From positions 1-64,000 of the forward strand of contig JAWKNL010000028.1 in assembly GCA_041391725.1 (NCBI GenBank): a DNA stretch of 64,000 nucleotides, written 5' to 3'. Shown here one piece after another: positions 1-8,850 of the stretch. The notes under the pieces were generated by a model, which did not search any database, was not told the origin of the DNA, and worked only from the letters and a program-made list of their open reading frames with translations. Within the stretch, counting starts at the first letter, position 1, and the number at the start of each line of letters is the position of its first letter. The position numbers and the translations under genes are program-made. This DNA comes from JAGQVA01 sp041391725 (lineage in GTDB: Bacteria; Bacteroidota; Bacteroidia; J057).

Positions 1-1284
1 AAGAATAGATAGATCAGACGAAGGAAGAATCTGAGGCGCAAGACTCAGGTGTGCGGTCAGGCGAATGGTTTCCGGGGTAATCTCAATTTCCGGGGGAGGA
101 GTAAATGCATTGTTTTCAATCAGCGTGCTGAAACTGATAAATACCGGAATGATGTTGTGTTGCTGGCAGCGTTCGGTAAGTTCTGTCCGCAACAAGTTGT
201 GCCGGGCGTCCAATCCGCTGGAGGGGAGTTTGCTGTAAACGCTGACGCCGAGGTACCCGCCCTTGCGGCGGGAAAAAGTTGGCGGAATGCCGCCACCGTC
301 TGCATCTACAACGATCAGAATTTTTTTCTTCGCCACGGTATCCTGCCGAAGCATTTCAATGGCAGTCTGATAGCCGATATTGTCAGCAATGCCGCCGTCG
401 ATGATATGCAGATAACGAAATTCATTATCCCATGCGCTCACCAGTGTCGTATTGCTGATGGCTGCGGGAAAACTCCCGCTGGCTTTTATTGCTACAGAGA
501 GGGGCAGGGAATAGGGGTCAATGGGGCCCTGCTGAAAATGGTTTCGGAAAAGATGGGTGTATCCTGAAATCTGAAAGGTGTCGATGACGTTGGGGGCAAA
601 AGGGAAAATGGACATTCGGGGAAAGATAGTGCCATTGGGAACCAGAAAGGGCAACGATACAGACGAAAGGGTATCATATCTGTCGATAAACATATCTCCC
701 AGCCGGATGCTTTGTGTATGGTTTCTTCCATAATGCTGCCGCCTGTAGCGGAGCCCCAGCACATTGAGGTCAATGGCTTTTTCCAGCGCGTCTCCGTCGT
801 CGAGATAGGTAAACCAATTTCTGGGATTCAGCCAGCTAAGGGCTACAGATTCGGAATAGGAGATGGCAAGATTGTCTTTGACAGGGTAGGGAAAGTAGTC
901 GGAAAGCCGGAAGGTTGTTTTTTCTGTCGATTCATTGAACGCATATCTCGCCGCAATATAGCTGCCTGCTGCAAATCCTCCCCCTGAAACCGTGGAGAAA
1001 TAGTCAATTTCCTGAAGAAGATTGCCATTCTGAAAAGGTACTTCTTCCAGGCCTAGCAATACCCCGATGGCGAAGTTGTAGGCACGTGATCCACCGCCTG
1101 AAATCGCCATGGCAACAGCTATATCCGGGTTTTGTCCGGGGCGCGATTGTACTGACCTGTATTTTCCAAGATCGATGCCGGGGGCATCATTTCTGATAAA
1201 ATGCCGGGTATTGGTATGAATTTTCGGTGTGCATCCGGCCATACTTGCGATGACCAGAATGATCAGTAAATGTGAGTGTTTCAT
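1..1284 (-). CDS. Patatin-like phospholipase lipoprotein (3' end outside window)
   Basis: A frame open from 1284 to the window edge (428 codons, no stop), so the gene is cut at its C-terminus. The N-terminus is a lipoprotein signal with a likely lipidated Cys at residue 18 (SMAGC). A patatin fold follows: the glycine-rich oxyanion-hole motif SGGGSRA at residues 62-68, the nucleophile serine in STVSGGG (Ser100), and the partner aspartate in IIDGG (Asp296). These form the Ser-Asp dyad expected of patatin-like lipid acyl hydrolases. The nucleophile elbow lacks the first Gly of GxSxG, as in other members with a VSGG motif. It starts 21 bases after tamL ends, so the two are probably one transcript. 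A role in envelope lipid turnover is inference. Confidence 0.85.
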   Translation of the reverse strand, partial: MKHSHLLIILVIASMAGCTPKIHTNTRHFIRNDAPGIDLGKYRSVQSRPGQNPDIAVAMAISGGGSRAYNFAIGVLLGLEEVPFQNGNLLQEIDYFSTVSGGGFAAGSYIAARYAFNESTEKTTFRLSDYFPYPVKDNLAISYSESVALSWLNPRNWFTYLDDGDALEKAIDLNVLGLRYRRQHYGRNHTQSIRLGDMFIDRYDTLSSVSLPFLVPNGTIFPRMSIFPFAPNVIDTFQISGYTHLFRNHFQQGPIDPYSLPLSVAIKASGSFPAAISNTTLVSAWDNEFRYLHIIDGGIADNIGYQTAIEMLRQDTVAKKKILIVVDADGGGIPPTFSRRKGGYLGVSVYSKLPSSGLDARHNLLRTELTERCQQHNIIPVFISFSTLIENNAFTPPPEIEITPETIRLTAHLSLAPQILPSSDLSIL

Positions 1285-1305
1285 AGCAGCAGGTTTGGGT
1301 ACCGG

Positions 1306-3813
1306 TCAGAACGGGTAACCGATACCGAGGTTTAGCTGAGGTCGTCGCGCTTTTCTCGACACTTCCCGGGTCATGACCCAGGGGGTCGTGAGGTCAGGTG
1401 CATAGAGTTGCTGGGCAATATCCAGCCGCAGGATCAGAAAAGAAAAGTCAAACCGGAATCCAACGCCGGCATCCCAGCCGAGGCGCAGATTTTGGCGGCT
1501 GAGTACTGCGGTTTCTACCAGTTCGTTTCGATCGTTGTTGTTGAACCACACATTGCCGACGTCTGTAAATACGGCCATTTCAAGATAGGTGAGTACGTCA
1601 AAGCGATATTCGGCATTGGCTTCAAAAATGTATTCCCCTCCGGGTGCAATCAGGTTACTGGCAGTAAGGGTATCGGTGCCCTGAAAGTCCCTGAGGCGGC
1701 TTCTTCCTGGCCCCAGTGTATTGGACTGCCAGCCGCGCATGGAGTTAGTTCCCCCGCTGAAAAAGCGGGCCTCCTGGGGTACGGTAGGTGTGTGGTTGTA
1801 GGGCGTTGCCGCCCCCATGATCCCACGAAGCACTATTTCTCCGGTTTTGCCGGTGGGAATGGAAAGTTTCGCTTCCACGCTGGCCTTGATATACTGACCG
1901 TAGTAAAGGCTGTCGAGAAAAAGATTATCGGTATAGCTGTTGTCAGAACCGCTCAGGTTGGGAATTCTGTCAAGGAGATAGGGCAGATTGCCTCCCCATT
2001 CTACGCCAATGCGGTACCAGTAGGTGGGATGAAGCCGCGTTCTGCGGTAATTCTGGTTGGTGTAAAAATACTGAAGGCGGGAACTGAATCGGTTTTGGAA
2101 GTCGCGGCGGATCGCCGGAGGGAGCAGGTTGATGGTCGTATCCCGGTACAGAGAATCAGGGTTGATAATGATCAAATCCACAGCCAGTGGCGTAAGACTG
2201 CTGACCGCGCGGTCTGTAAACGGAATATGCTGCCACCGGTAAGTGCCTTTAAATCCGGTGGTGAGACGGTCGTATTCGAGGAGATTTTCTCTTCTGACCT
2301 GACCCGTAAACGCCGTAAGCGGGCTGAATCTGCTCAGATTGCTTTTCAGGTTGTCGGGGACGAGAAAGAGGAAAGGTTTGGAGAATAAAAACCGGTGAAA
2401 GTTGAGATTTGCATTGGCACCAATTTCGTAGTAAAACTGGTCAAACTGCCCTTTTCCCTGCTGCCCTGCGTAAAAGCCCACATTTCCCATCAGCCCGATT
2501 TCGAGAAATTCTGACTTGTGCAGTGCGTTTTTGTCGCGAAGGGAAAGGTTGATCCCCACACCCGGCAGGTTGGTAGAGGTAATGATATTGGTGAAGGATT
2601 CGAAACCGCCTTTCAATTGATACTTGCGTGCCAGTTTCAGTTCAATGACCACATCGATCATCCCTGAGGTTTCATCTACCTTATAATTGACCACCATATA
2701 CTGAAACATGCCCAGTTCCTGAAGCATCTGCCGTGTGCGCTGGGCCTGCGCCAGCCGGTAAACCCGGTCTTTGATAAAATGAACCCTTCTTGCAATGAAA
2801 TTGAGATTGACCTGAGAAAGGACAGCCGGGGGTATGAGGTGAAAACCAATACTGACCGTCGAGTCCAGCATTTTATAGTTTACATCCAGGCTATCGCGGA
2901 GGCTGGGGGTGAGTCTCCACGCATACAGGTGAAGGGTATCGGTGGTAGTACCCGAGGAAGGAGAAATAAACACATCGATATCCCTGACAATATAGCGGGG
3001 AGGGGATTCGGTAAGTTGAATTTCCACATTCACCCACTTCTCTTCCATCGGCAGATTCTCTTCCTGCGGATGGTTTTCCTCCAGTACCGAGTCCACCGAA
3101 AACTCCAGCATTTTGGGTGCGAAAGTGAAATAACCATTGTTGCGAAGCAGATCTGTCGCTCTTGCTCTTTCTTTGAGAAAAAGATCGTGAGAATAATTTA
3201 CTCCGGGTTTGATCAGGCTTTTGGCGATTTCAAACTGATGTTCCAGCCTGGGTGTCTCCGAATTGGGCAATAGCGAACGCAGGGTTACTTCTTTGATTTT
3301 ATAAACGGTTCCTTCCTTTACGGTGTATGTTACCCTTGCTTTTTGTTTGTATTTGTGGCGAAATGATTTGCGCAGGGTATCAATCTCATAATCGATGTGC
3401 GGGTGAAAATACCCCTGCCCGAAGCATGCGGCCCGTAGGTTGGCGGTATCTTCTTTGATCCGGAGTGTATCGATAATCACGGGCGCTTCCCCCCAGCGGT
3501 TGATCAGCAGGTTGAGCAGGCCTTTGGTTGTGGCGGAGTCTGATTTGTTTTTGGCGAATGTATTCTTCAGCGACACTCCAAAATTATGGATATGCAGAGA
3601 GGTCTTGGGAACCAGCATTCGCCGGTTGGGTTTAAACTTTACGGCAGCATATATCTGGGCGGGCGGGAGTTTTCCTTCGGTTTTTATTTTTGGGAGCGAT
3701 TTTAGCAAATATTCGTCCGGCTCCAGATGACGGGTGGCTTTGCACGCCGACATCAGTAAGGAAATTACCAATACTCCCCATATCAACCGGTATTTTGTTA
3801 GTTTTGCGTCCAT
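1306..3813 (-). CDS. tamL: TamL-type Omp85 outer-membrane lipoprotein
   Basis: An 835-residue protein with a lipoprotein signal (Cys at about residue 24, MSAC) followed by CKATRHLEPDEYLL, a start typical of the Bacteroidota TamL/BamA-like lipoproteins. POTRA-like sequence fills roughly residues 30-400 and a C-terminal Omp85 barrel the rest, with GGTNSMRGW (the conserved RGW turn) and a barrel-closing C-terminus ending GIGYPF. The family known as TamL works with TamB in outer-membrane biogenesis; tamB is not in this window. The start at 3813 shares a CATG palindrome with the start of the divergent methyltransferase. A patatin lipoprotein follows downstream. Confidence 0.85.
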   Translation of the reverse strand: MDAKLTKYRLIWGVLVISLLMSACKATRHLEPDEYLLKSLPKIKTEGKLPPAQIYAAVKFKPNRRMLVPKTSLHIHNFGVSLKNTFAKNKSDSATTKGLLNLLINRWGEAPVIIDTLRIKEDTANLRAACFGQGYFHPHIDYEIDTLRKSFRHKYKQKARVTYTVKEGTVYKIKEVTLRSLLPNSETPRLEHQFEIAKSLIKPGVNYSHDLFLKERARATDLLRNNGYFTFAPKMLEFSVDSVLEENHPQEENLPMEEKWVNVEIQLTESPPRYIVRDIDVFISPSSGTTTDTLHLYAWRLTPSLRDSLDVNYKMLDSTVSIGFHLIPPAVLSQVNLNFIARRVHFIKDRVYRLAQAQRTRQMLQELGMFQYMVVNYKVDETSGMIDVVIELKLARKYQLKGGFESFTNIITSTNLPGVGINLSLRDKNALHKSEFLEIGLMGNVGFYAGQQGKGQFDQFYYEIGANANLNFHRFLFSKPFLFLVPDNLKSNLSRFSPLTAFTGQVRRENLLEYDRLTTGFKGTYRWQHIPFTDRAVSSLTPLAVDLIIINPDSLYRDTTINLLPPAIRRDFQNRFSSRLQYFYTNQNYRRTRLHPTYWYRIGVEWGGNLPYLLDRIPNLSGSDNSYTDNLFLDSLYYGQYIKASVEAKLSIPTGKTGEIVLRGIMGAATPYNHTPTVPQEARFFSGGTNSMRGWQSNTLGPGRSRLRDFQGTDTLTASNLIAPGGEYIFEANAEYRFDVLTYLEMAVFTDVGNVWFNNNDRNELVETAVLSRQNLRLGWDAGVGFRFDFSFLILRLDIAQQLYAPDLTTPWVMTREVSRKARRPQLNLGIGYPF
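3799..3806 (+). promoter_or_regulatory. Candidate -7 promoter element (TAGTTTTG)
   Basis: TAGTTTTG fits the Bacteroidota -7 consensus TAnnTTTG and ends 5 bases before the methyltransferase ATG at 3812. Transcription from it would give a nearly leaderless mRNA. No TTTG -33 element is seen at the right distance, so support is moderate. It lies inside the first codons of tamL. Confidence 0.35.
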
Positions 3814-4579
3814 GCAGGCAATTTCAAAAGCAAAAATAAAACTTTTTACCTCCCTGTCTGTGAAAAAGTACCGGCATCAGCACGGGTTGTTTATAGTTGA
3901 GGGAAAAAAGATGGTAAATGAAGCCATTACCTCCGGCTGGGATGTCCAAACGCTTATTGTCCGGGAGGATATGGTGGAGAAATTTGACGGGTTGTATTTC
4001 GATATCGAAGTTTGTTTTGCCGGCCAACAGGATTTTGCCCGCCTTTCTTCCCAGCCCAGCCCTGAAGGTGTGCTTGCTGTGGTAAAATTTCCCGCTCCGG
4101 ATTTTTGTGAAACCTGCCAGCCCGAAATTCTTCCCGAAGGTCCGGGTTTTATACTGGATGCGATTCAGGATCCGGGCAATCTGGGTACCATTATGCGGAT
4201 TGCCGATTGGTTTGGATTTCCCCGGGTGATTTTTGGTTTGGGTACTTCTGACCTGCTCAATCCTCGGTCGTTGAGAAGTACGATGGGGGCAGTGTTTCGG
4301 GTAAATGTAATGTATGTGGAGAATATTGCGAAACTCATCAGCACAGCCCCCGACAGGGTATTGATTGCCGATCTGGAAGGTCAGCCGCTGGAAAATATCA
4401 CATGGCAGGGCAATGAGTTTGTGGTAATCGGGAATGAAGCCAACGGCGTTTCGGAAGAAATCCGCGCTCTTGCCGGACTCAGAAAAGTATCGATTCCGGG
4501 TGAAGGCGGAGCTGAATCGCTCAATGCGGGAGTTTCTGCCGGGATTTTTGCCTGGAATCTGCGATATTCGCGTAAATAA
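3812..4579 (+). CDS. TrmH/SpoU-family RNA 2'-O-methyltransferase
   Basis: A 255-residue protein starting MQAISKAKIKLF. It has an N-terminal substrate-binding domain (KKYRHQHGLFIVEG, residues 16-29) and a C-terminal SPOUT domain. The SPOUT motifs are visible: motif 1 LDAIQDPGNLGTIMRIADWFG, motif 2 VIGNEANGVS and motif 3 VSIPGEGGAESLNAGVSAGI. SPOUT enzymes of this group methylate the 2'-OH of rRNA or tRNA using SAM. The frame extends upstream to 3734, but the family usually begins at this motif and the upstream part overlaps tamL antisense, so 3812 is preferred. The exact RNA target cannot be read from sequence. Confidence 0.9.
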   Translation: MQAISKAKIKLFTSLSVKKYRHQHGLFIVEGKKMVNEAITSGWDVQTLIVREDMVEKFDGLYFDIEVCFAGQQDFARLSSQPSPEGVLAVVKFPAPDFCETCQPEILPEGPGFILDAIQDPGNLGTIMRIADWFGFPRVIFGLGTSDLLNPRSLRSTMGAVFRVNVMYVENIAKLISTAPDRVLIADLEGQPLENITWQGNEFVVIGNEANGVSEEIRALAGLRKVSIPGEGGAESLNAGVSAGIFAWNLRYSRK

Positions 4580-4658
4580 TGATTGAAAGAATGGAAATTC
4601 CATTGGAAAACCGTTCAGAAACAATAAATTGAATACCCTGGAGTAAAACGACGCAGTT

Positions 4659-6806
4659 GTGCTGGTAAGTATATTAACCGAAGACTTGCTCTTATACCTT
4701 CAAAATCCCTGGCTGGCACTTCTCGCCGGAGGGGTGGCCTGTCTGCTGTTGTATCTTCTGTATCGTCTGGGCAGAGGTATTATCAACCAGACCATCCGCC
4801 TCATGGTAAGAAGAGACCTCAAACCCTGGTTTTCTCAGGGAACAGTAAGAAACGCCTGGCGTAATTTTATTCAACCCGAAATCACCCACGGCAATCATCC
4901 TCCGGCAAATATGATCCCCTGGTTTATCGGTACCGCTCTGACCCAAAAAAATTTTGAATACAGCCATTATCTTCTGATTGGTGATTCCGGGACAGGGAAA
5001 ACCACCGCTATGATCCGGCTATATGCTGCCTTTCGCTACACGCTTCAGGCCCGTGATTTTTCTGTAAAGCTGATTTCTCTCGCCGATCCTACGGCTACTT
5101 TTTCTCTGAAAGGATATAAAAACAAGGAGAAAACCGTGCTTCTTCTCGACGGTCTTGAAGACAATATGCTGGCTTCCCATGACTACAAAGCCGGACTGGA
5201 TAATATTCTGACCGAAACAGCCGGGTTTGCCAAGGTGGTGATTTCCGTTCAGAAAAATTTTCTCCCTGCCAGCGTTGATGGCGATTCTACGCGCGAACTG
5301 ATCAAATATACAGGCGAAACCTGCTACCAGATTTTTGGTCGGATCGAGTTACAGCCTTTTTCTCCCCAGCTTTCGCACCGGTTTGTTTCCAAACATCTGA
5401 CGGGCCTGTCGGGCCAGGAAAAACAGCGGGTACGGGAAGAAATGATCATGAATCCTGCCCTGTTTGCCCGCCCGGGCTGGGCAAAATGGTCTCCGGCCAT
5501 TGGTAGAAGTGCCCAGGAGGAAGTGCGTTATCCGTTTGAAGTATATAAAATTGCCGCTCATTATCTTTTGGGGAATATTCGGGGAGAGGCTGATCAGAAA
5601 GAAAAAATCTTCGCATTTGCATCTGATTTTGCCGCCAATATCTGGAAAGGCGCTGATCAGAACCGCCGGTGGGCTATGCCGCTGGCCGATGCAGAGAAGC
5701 TGGCCGGAGATTTCGGGATTCAGATACAGGCGTTGCGCAATACTTTTCTGGAGATTTTTCCCGGTGGATATGTACGCTTTATTCACAAAGGGTTTTTGGG
5801 TCTTTTTGTGGCATGGAAAGCGTTTTTTGAAGAGTGGACTCCTTCTGAAACGTATTTTGATGCTCTTCCCGAAGCGAGGGAATTTTTCCATCAGATGTGC
5901 TGGCAGAAAGCATTAAACAGTGACCGTTCGCTGGAAGGATATGCACGTCTTTCATCTTCCGCAGAAAAACGCGACCTTTCCAGTCTCTCCTTTAATGAGA
6001 TTCACCATATTTCCCGCTTGTATCTGCGTGGCGACCGTCTGGCAGACATACGCTTCCTTCATGGGATTTCCGCTCTCAAAGGCCTCTACCTTGATGAGGG
6101 GATTCCTCTCCGGGCAAATGTCGTAAGGCATCTTCCGCACGAGGAAGTGATGATTTACATTCGCCAGGAAGGAAAAATTGCAGGCATATACGATCTCGCC
6201 GGAGGGAAATTGCGCGGCTTCCAGCTTCACACCCGGTTTTCTCCCCTGATGAGTGTGATTCCCGATATACCGGAGAAAGCGATTAAGGCCAGAAAACGCA
6301 TCCTCGATGTTTTTTCCACCCGACTGCGCCGGTTGCCCAATGATTCGTGCCGACCCTATCCGCTTCCGGAAGGCGATACAGGAGAGGCCATTGGATTATT
6401 CCAGCTACATCTGGGAGTAGGGGAGATGGATTTGTTTAATCTGGTAGAGGTGTATATCATGGAAGATGGCTCCAGAAATATTGTGTTTTCCAATACCTAT
6501 TTACCGACACTAATTCACGAACAAGCTGCTGTGATTACCAACCGGCTGGTGGAGGTTTACGGAGAAGATGACCGCAATACTGCGGTTTTTGGCCCCGATG
6601 ATCTGGCGCAAATGGAAGACGGCTACTGGCTGGGGAGGCGCTGGTTCTGGAAAAACTCCGAAAACTACCCGTACCCTGTTCACCTGTATATGGAAACACC
6701 CGGCAAAATCAGGCTGGAAATATTTGGCATTTTACCAGAACCTGTAACTGACCCCGAAAATGACCAGGAGCGGGAGAAATCCAACCAGGAAAATTCGATC
6801 CATTAA
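4659..6806 (+). CDS. Membrane-anchored STAND/NACHT-like P-loop NTPase
   Basis: A 715-residue protein with a GTG start (no in-frame ATG before residue 49). A transmembrane helix lies at about residues 16-38, followed by a basic stretch. The NTPase core has a Walker A motif GDSGTGKTT (about 108-116), an acidic Walker B VLLLDGLED (about 160-168) and a sensor-like strand VVISVQKNF, the order seen in NACHT/STAND ATPases. The C-terminal half has no recognised domain. A run near 450-490 (LYLRGDRLADIRFLHG) could be degenerate repeats. The gene precedes an M15 peptidase by 11 bases, so the two are probably co-transcribed. STAND proteins are signal-dependent switches, often in defence or cell death. 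Any such role here is inference. Confidence 0.6.
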   Translation: MLVSILTEDLLLYLQNPWLALLAGGVACLLLYLLYRLGRGIINQTIRLMVRRDLKPWFSQGTVRNAWRNFIQPEITHGNHPPANMIPWFIGTALTQKNFEYSHYLLIGDSGTGKTTAMIRLYAAFRYTLQARDFSVKLISLADPTATFSLKGYKNKEKTVLLLDGLEDNMLASHDYKAGLDNILTETAGFAKVVISVQKNFLPASVDGDSTRELIKYTGETCYQIFGRIELQPFSPQLSHRFVSKHLTGLSGQEKQRVREEMIMNPALFARPGWAKWSPAIGRSAQEEVRYPFEVYKIAAHYLLGNIRGEADQKEKIFAFASDFAANIWKGADQNRRWAMPLADAEKLAGDFGIQIQALRNTFLEIFPGGYVRFIHKGFLGLFVAWKAFFEEWTPSETYFDALPEAREFFHQMCWQKALNSDRSLEGYARLSSSAEKRDLSSLSFNEIHHISRLYLRGDRLADIRFLHGISALKGLYLDEGIPLRANVVRHLPHEEVMIYIRQEGKIAGIYDLAGGKLRGFQLHTRFSPLMSVIPDIPEKAIKARKRILDVFSTRLRRLPNDSCRPYPLPEGDTGEAIGLFQLHLGVGEMDLFNLVEVYIMEDGSRNIVFSNTYLPTLIHEQAAVITNRLVEVYGEDDRNTAVFGPDDLAQMEDGYWLGRRWFWKNSENYPYPVHLYMETPGKIRLEIFGILPEPVTDPENDQEREKSNQENSIH

Positions 6807-6817
6807 ACAAAAAATAT

Positions 6818-7639
6818 ATGCGGAAAAGTGCATTTTTTGCCGCCGGGCTGCCGGTGTTTCTGATGGGATGGCTTATGTGCTGCGGACAGCCTGCCGCAAA
6901 ACAGGAAGTTTCTTCCGCCCCCGATTCCACCATTCATCAAAGAGTTATGCCCAAGCCTGTCAATGATACCGTTGCGATAGAATATCTGCTGGGAAAATTT
7001 GACCCTGCAAAAGATACCCTGTTTGCAAAAATCGCAGATCAGCATTCGCGCGGTTCCGGTCGTGGCGCATATCTTCACAGAGATTGTTATGCCGCATTTG
7101 TCAAAATGTATGAAGCCGCAAAAGCCGACGGAATTACCCTTACGATACTTTCTGCCACGCGCAATTTCAACCGCCAGAAAGAGATATGGGAGGGAAAATG
7201 GAAGGGTTCGACAAAGGTAGGTGGAAAGGATCTTTCAGTATCTGAACCCGATCCCGTAGCCCGCGCAAAAACCATATTGCTTTACAGTTCCATGCCCGGT
7301 ACTTCCCGCCACCACTGGGGTACAGATATGGATATCAATTCGCTGGATAACCATTATTTTGACGAGGGAAAAGGTAAAGCCGAATATGAATGGCTGGTTG
7401 CGCACGGACATGAATTTGGTTTTTGCCAGCCCTATACGGCAAAAGGAGACGCAAGACCTAATGGCTACGAGGAGGAGCGCTGGCACTGGTCGTATATGCC
7501 ACTTTCAAAAAAATACCTGGCATCTTACCAGCGTCAGGTTTCCGCTACAATGATCGGAGGTTTTGCCGGAGCCGAAACCGCCGGGGAAATAAACGTAATC
7601 GAAAATTATGTGATGGGCGTAAATCCGGAGTGTAAATAG
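6818..7639 (+). CDS. M15-family D-Ala-D-Ala carboxypeptidase (VanY-like), exported
   Basis: A 273-residue exported protein. The N-terminus is hydrophobic and rich in Cys (WLMCCGQ), a possible lipoprotein signal with an unusual -1 Cys. The catalytic domain carries the M15 zinc motifs: SRHHWGTDMD (fits SxHxxGxxxD) and a downstream EERWHWS giving the last His ligand. M15B enzymes trim the terminal D-Ala of peptidoglycan stem peptides in the periplasm. It lies 11 bases after the NACHT-like gene, in the same direction. Whether the peptidase is linked to the NTPase function is unknown. Confidence 0.85.
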   Translation: MRKSAFFAAGLPVFLMGWLMCCGQPAAKQEVSSAPDSTIHQRVMPKPVNDTVAIEYLLGKFDPAKDTLFAKIADQHSRGSGRGAYLHRDCYAAFVKMYEAAKADGITLTILSATRNFNRQKEIWEGKWKGSTKVGGKDLSVSEPDPVARAKTILLYSSMPGTSRHHWGTDMDINSLDNHYFDEGKGKAEYEWLVAHGHEFGFCQPYTAKGDARPNGYEEERWHWSYMPLSKKYLASYQRQVSATMIGGFAGAETAGEINVIENYVMGVNPECK

Positions 7640-7804
7640 TCATTATGTTCTATTCGTATCGAAGGTTTTGGCATATAAGTCTGCCGGGGTTTAATAGGAA
7701 ACTCAAAAAAAATGATTAGCTTAATATCAGGTTTTGACTAGGGAAACCGATGATCTACTACTAATTATGGAGCTATTCCCGGTGCCTGGCACTAACAATC
7801 AAAA

Positions 7805-8836
7805 ATGATGGATCACAATTCTTCCCGCCGCAGGTTTTTGAAAAAATCTGCGCTGGGCGTAGGTTTGGCTGCTTCCGGCTATTCGCTTTCTGCCCAATCG
7901 CAACAAGATAATATAACCCCGCGTCTTCCGCGTGAGGTATGGGTGGGGACGGTTGCCCTTGAAAATTTAAGGGCTGCCAATCCGGAGGAAATGGTCAGAA
8001 AAGTACTTTCTGTCATGGAGAAAATGGCGGTGATGAAGCCCGATATCATCTGCCTTCCCGAATCATTTGCCACTTCTAACCTGGAATCACAGGTTGACTG
8101 GAAAGCCGTGGCAGAAGAAGTTCCGGGGCCCGTCGTTTCGGCAATGGCCGAATTTGCCCGAAAAAATAACTGCTATGTGATTTGCCCTACTCTGATAAAA
8201 GAAAAAGGAGACATGTATATAGCTGCCGTTTTACTCGACCGTAAAGGGAAAGTCGCCGGTAGGTATCTCAAAATGCACCCGGCCCAAAACGAAATTGAAT
8301 CAGGCGTAAGGCCGGGGCCACTGGTTCCCCCGGTTTTTGAAACCGACTTTGGGAAGATTGGTATTCAGATTTGCTTCGATATCAAATGGGAAGTTGGCTG
8401 GAAGCTGATGAAAGACCATGGCGCAGAAATCGTATTCTGGCCTTCTGCGTATGGTGGTGGGCGCGAAATTACCAGTATGGCCTGGCGCTATCAGGTGCCA
8501 CTGGTGTCGGCAACAGCCAAAGGCGCTTCCCGAATCTGCGACATCACCGGCGAAGAAATTACACGTACAGGCCGCTGGCAATATGACTGGATTTGCGCAC
8601 CAGTGAATCTTGAAAAAGCATTCCTCCCGGCCTGGCCCTCATTTGTGCATTTCCCGGAGATCATGAAAAAATACGGACAAAAAATTCGCCTCACCACATT
8701 TGATGAGGAAGAATGGACGATCATCGAAAGCCTCGACCCGGAGGTCAAAGTCGCCGATGTACTCAGAGAGTTTAACCTGCCTACCCACCATGAGACCATA
8801 ACGCAGGTCACAAAACTTCAGGACGCAAACCGGTAG
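7805..8836 (+). CDS. Tat-exported nitrilase-superfamily carbon-nitrogen hydrolase
   Basis: A 343-residue protein with a twin-arginine signal (SRRRFLKKSALGVG) leading into a nitrilase fold. The Glu-Lys-Cys triad is visible: Glu in CLPESF, Lys in RYLKMHP and the nucleophilic Cys in IGIQICFD. Members hydrolyse amides, nitriles or carbamoyl groups. The substrate cannot be deduced. Two adjacent ATGs (7805 and 7808) could serve as start. The gene ends 14 bases before the convergent PhoX-like gene. The 165 bases upstream (7640-7804) show no gene; they include only a small GTGCC-T-GGCAC palindrome at 7782-7792. Confidence 0.85.
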   Translation: MMDHNSSRRRFLKKSALGVGLAASGYSLSAQSQQDNITPRLPREVWVGTVALENLRAANPEEMVRKVLSVMEKMAVMKPDIICLPESFATSNLESQVDWKAVAEEVPGPVVSAMAEFARKNNCYVICPTLIKEKGDMYIAAVLLDRKGKVAGRYLKMHPAQNEIESGVRPGPLVPPVFETDFGKIGIQICFDIKWEVGWKLMKDHGAEIVFWPSAYGGGREITSMAWRYQVPLVSATAKGASRICDITGEEITRTGRWQYDWICAPVNLEKAFLPAWPSFVHFPEIMKKYGQKIRLTTFDEEEWTIIESLDPEVKVADVLREFNLPTHHETITQVTKLQDANR

Positions 8837-8850
8837 CCAATTCACGCTAC

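Noticed and set aside
1408..2388. 326-codon open frame antisense to tamL
   Set aside because: Low-complexity shadow of the barrel-coding region with no start context or domain.
7640..7804. 165-base gap before the nitrilase gene, tested for a tRNA or small RNA
   Set aside because: No cloverleaf, terminator or promoter could be supported; only a short GTGCC palindrome is present.
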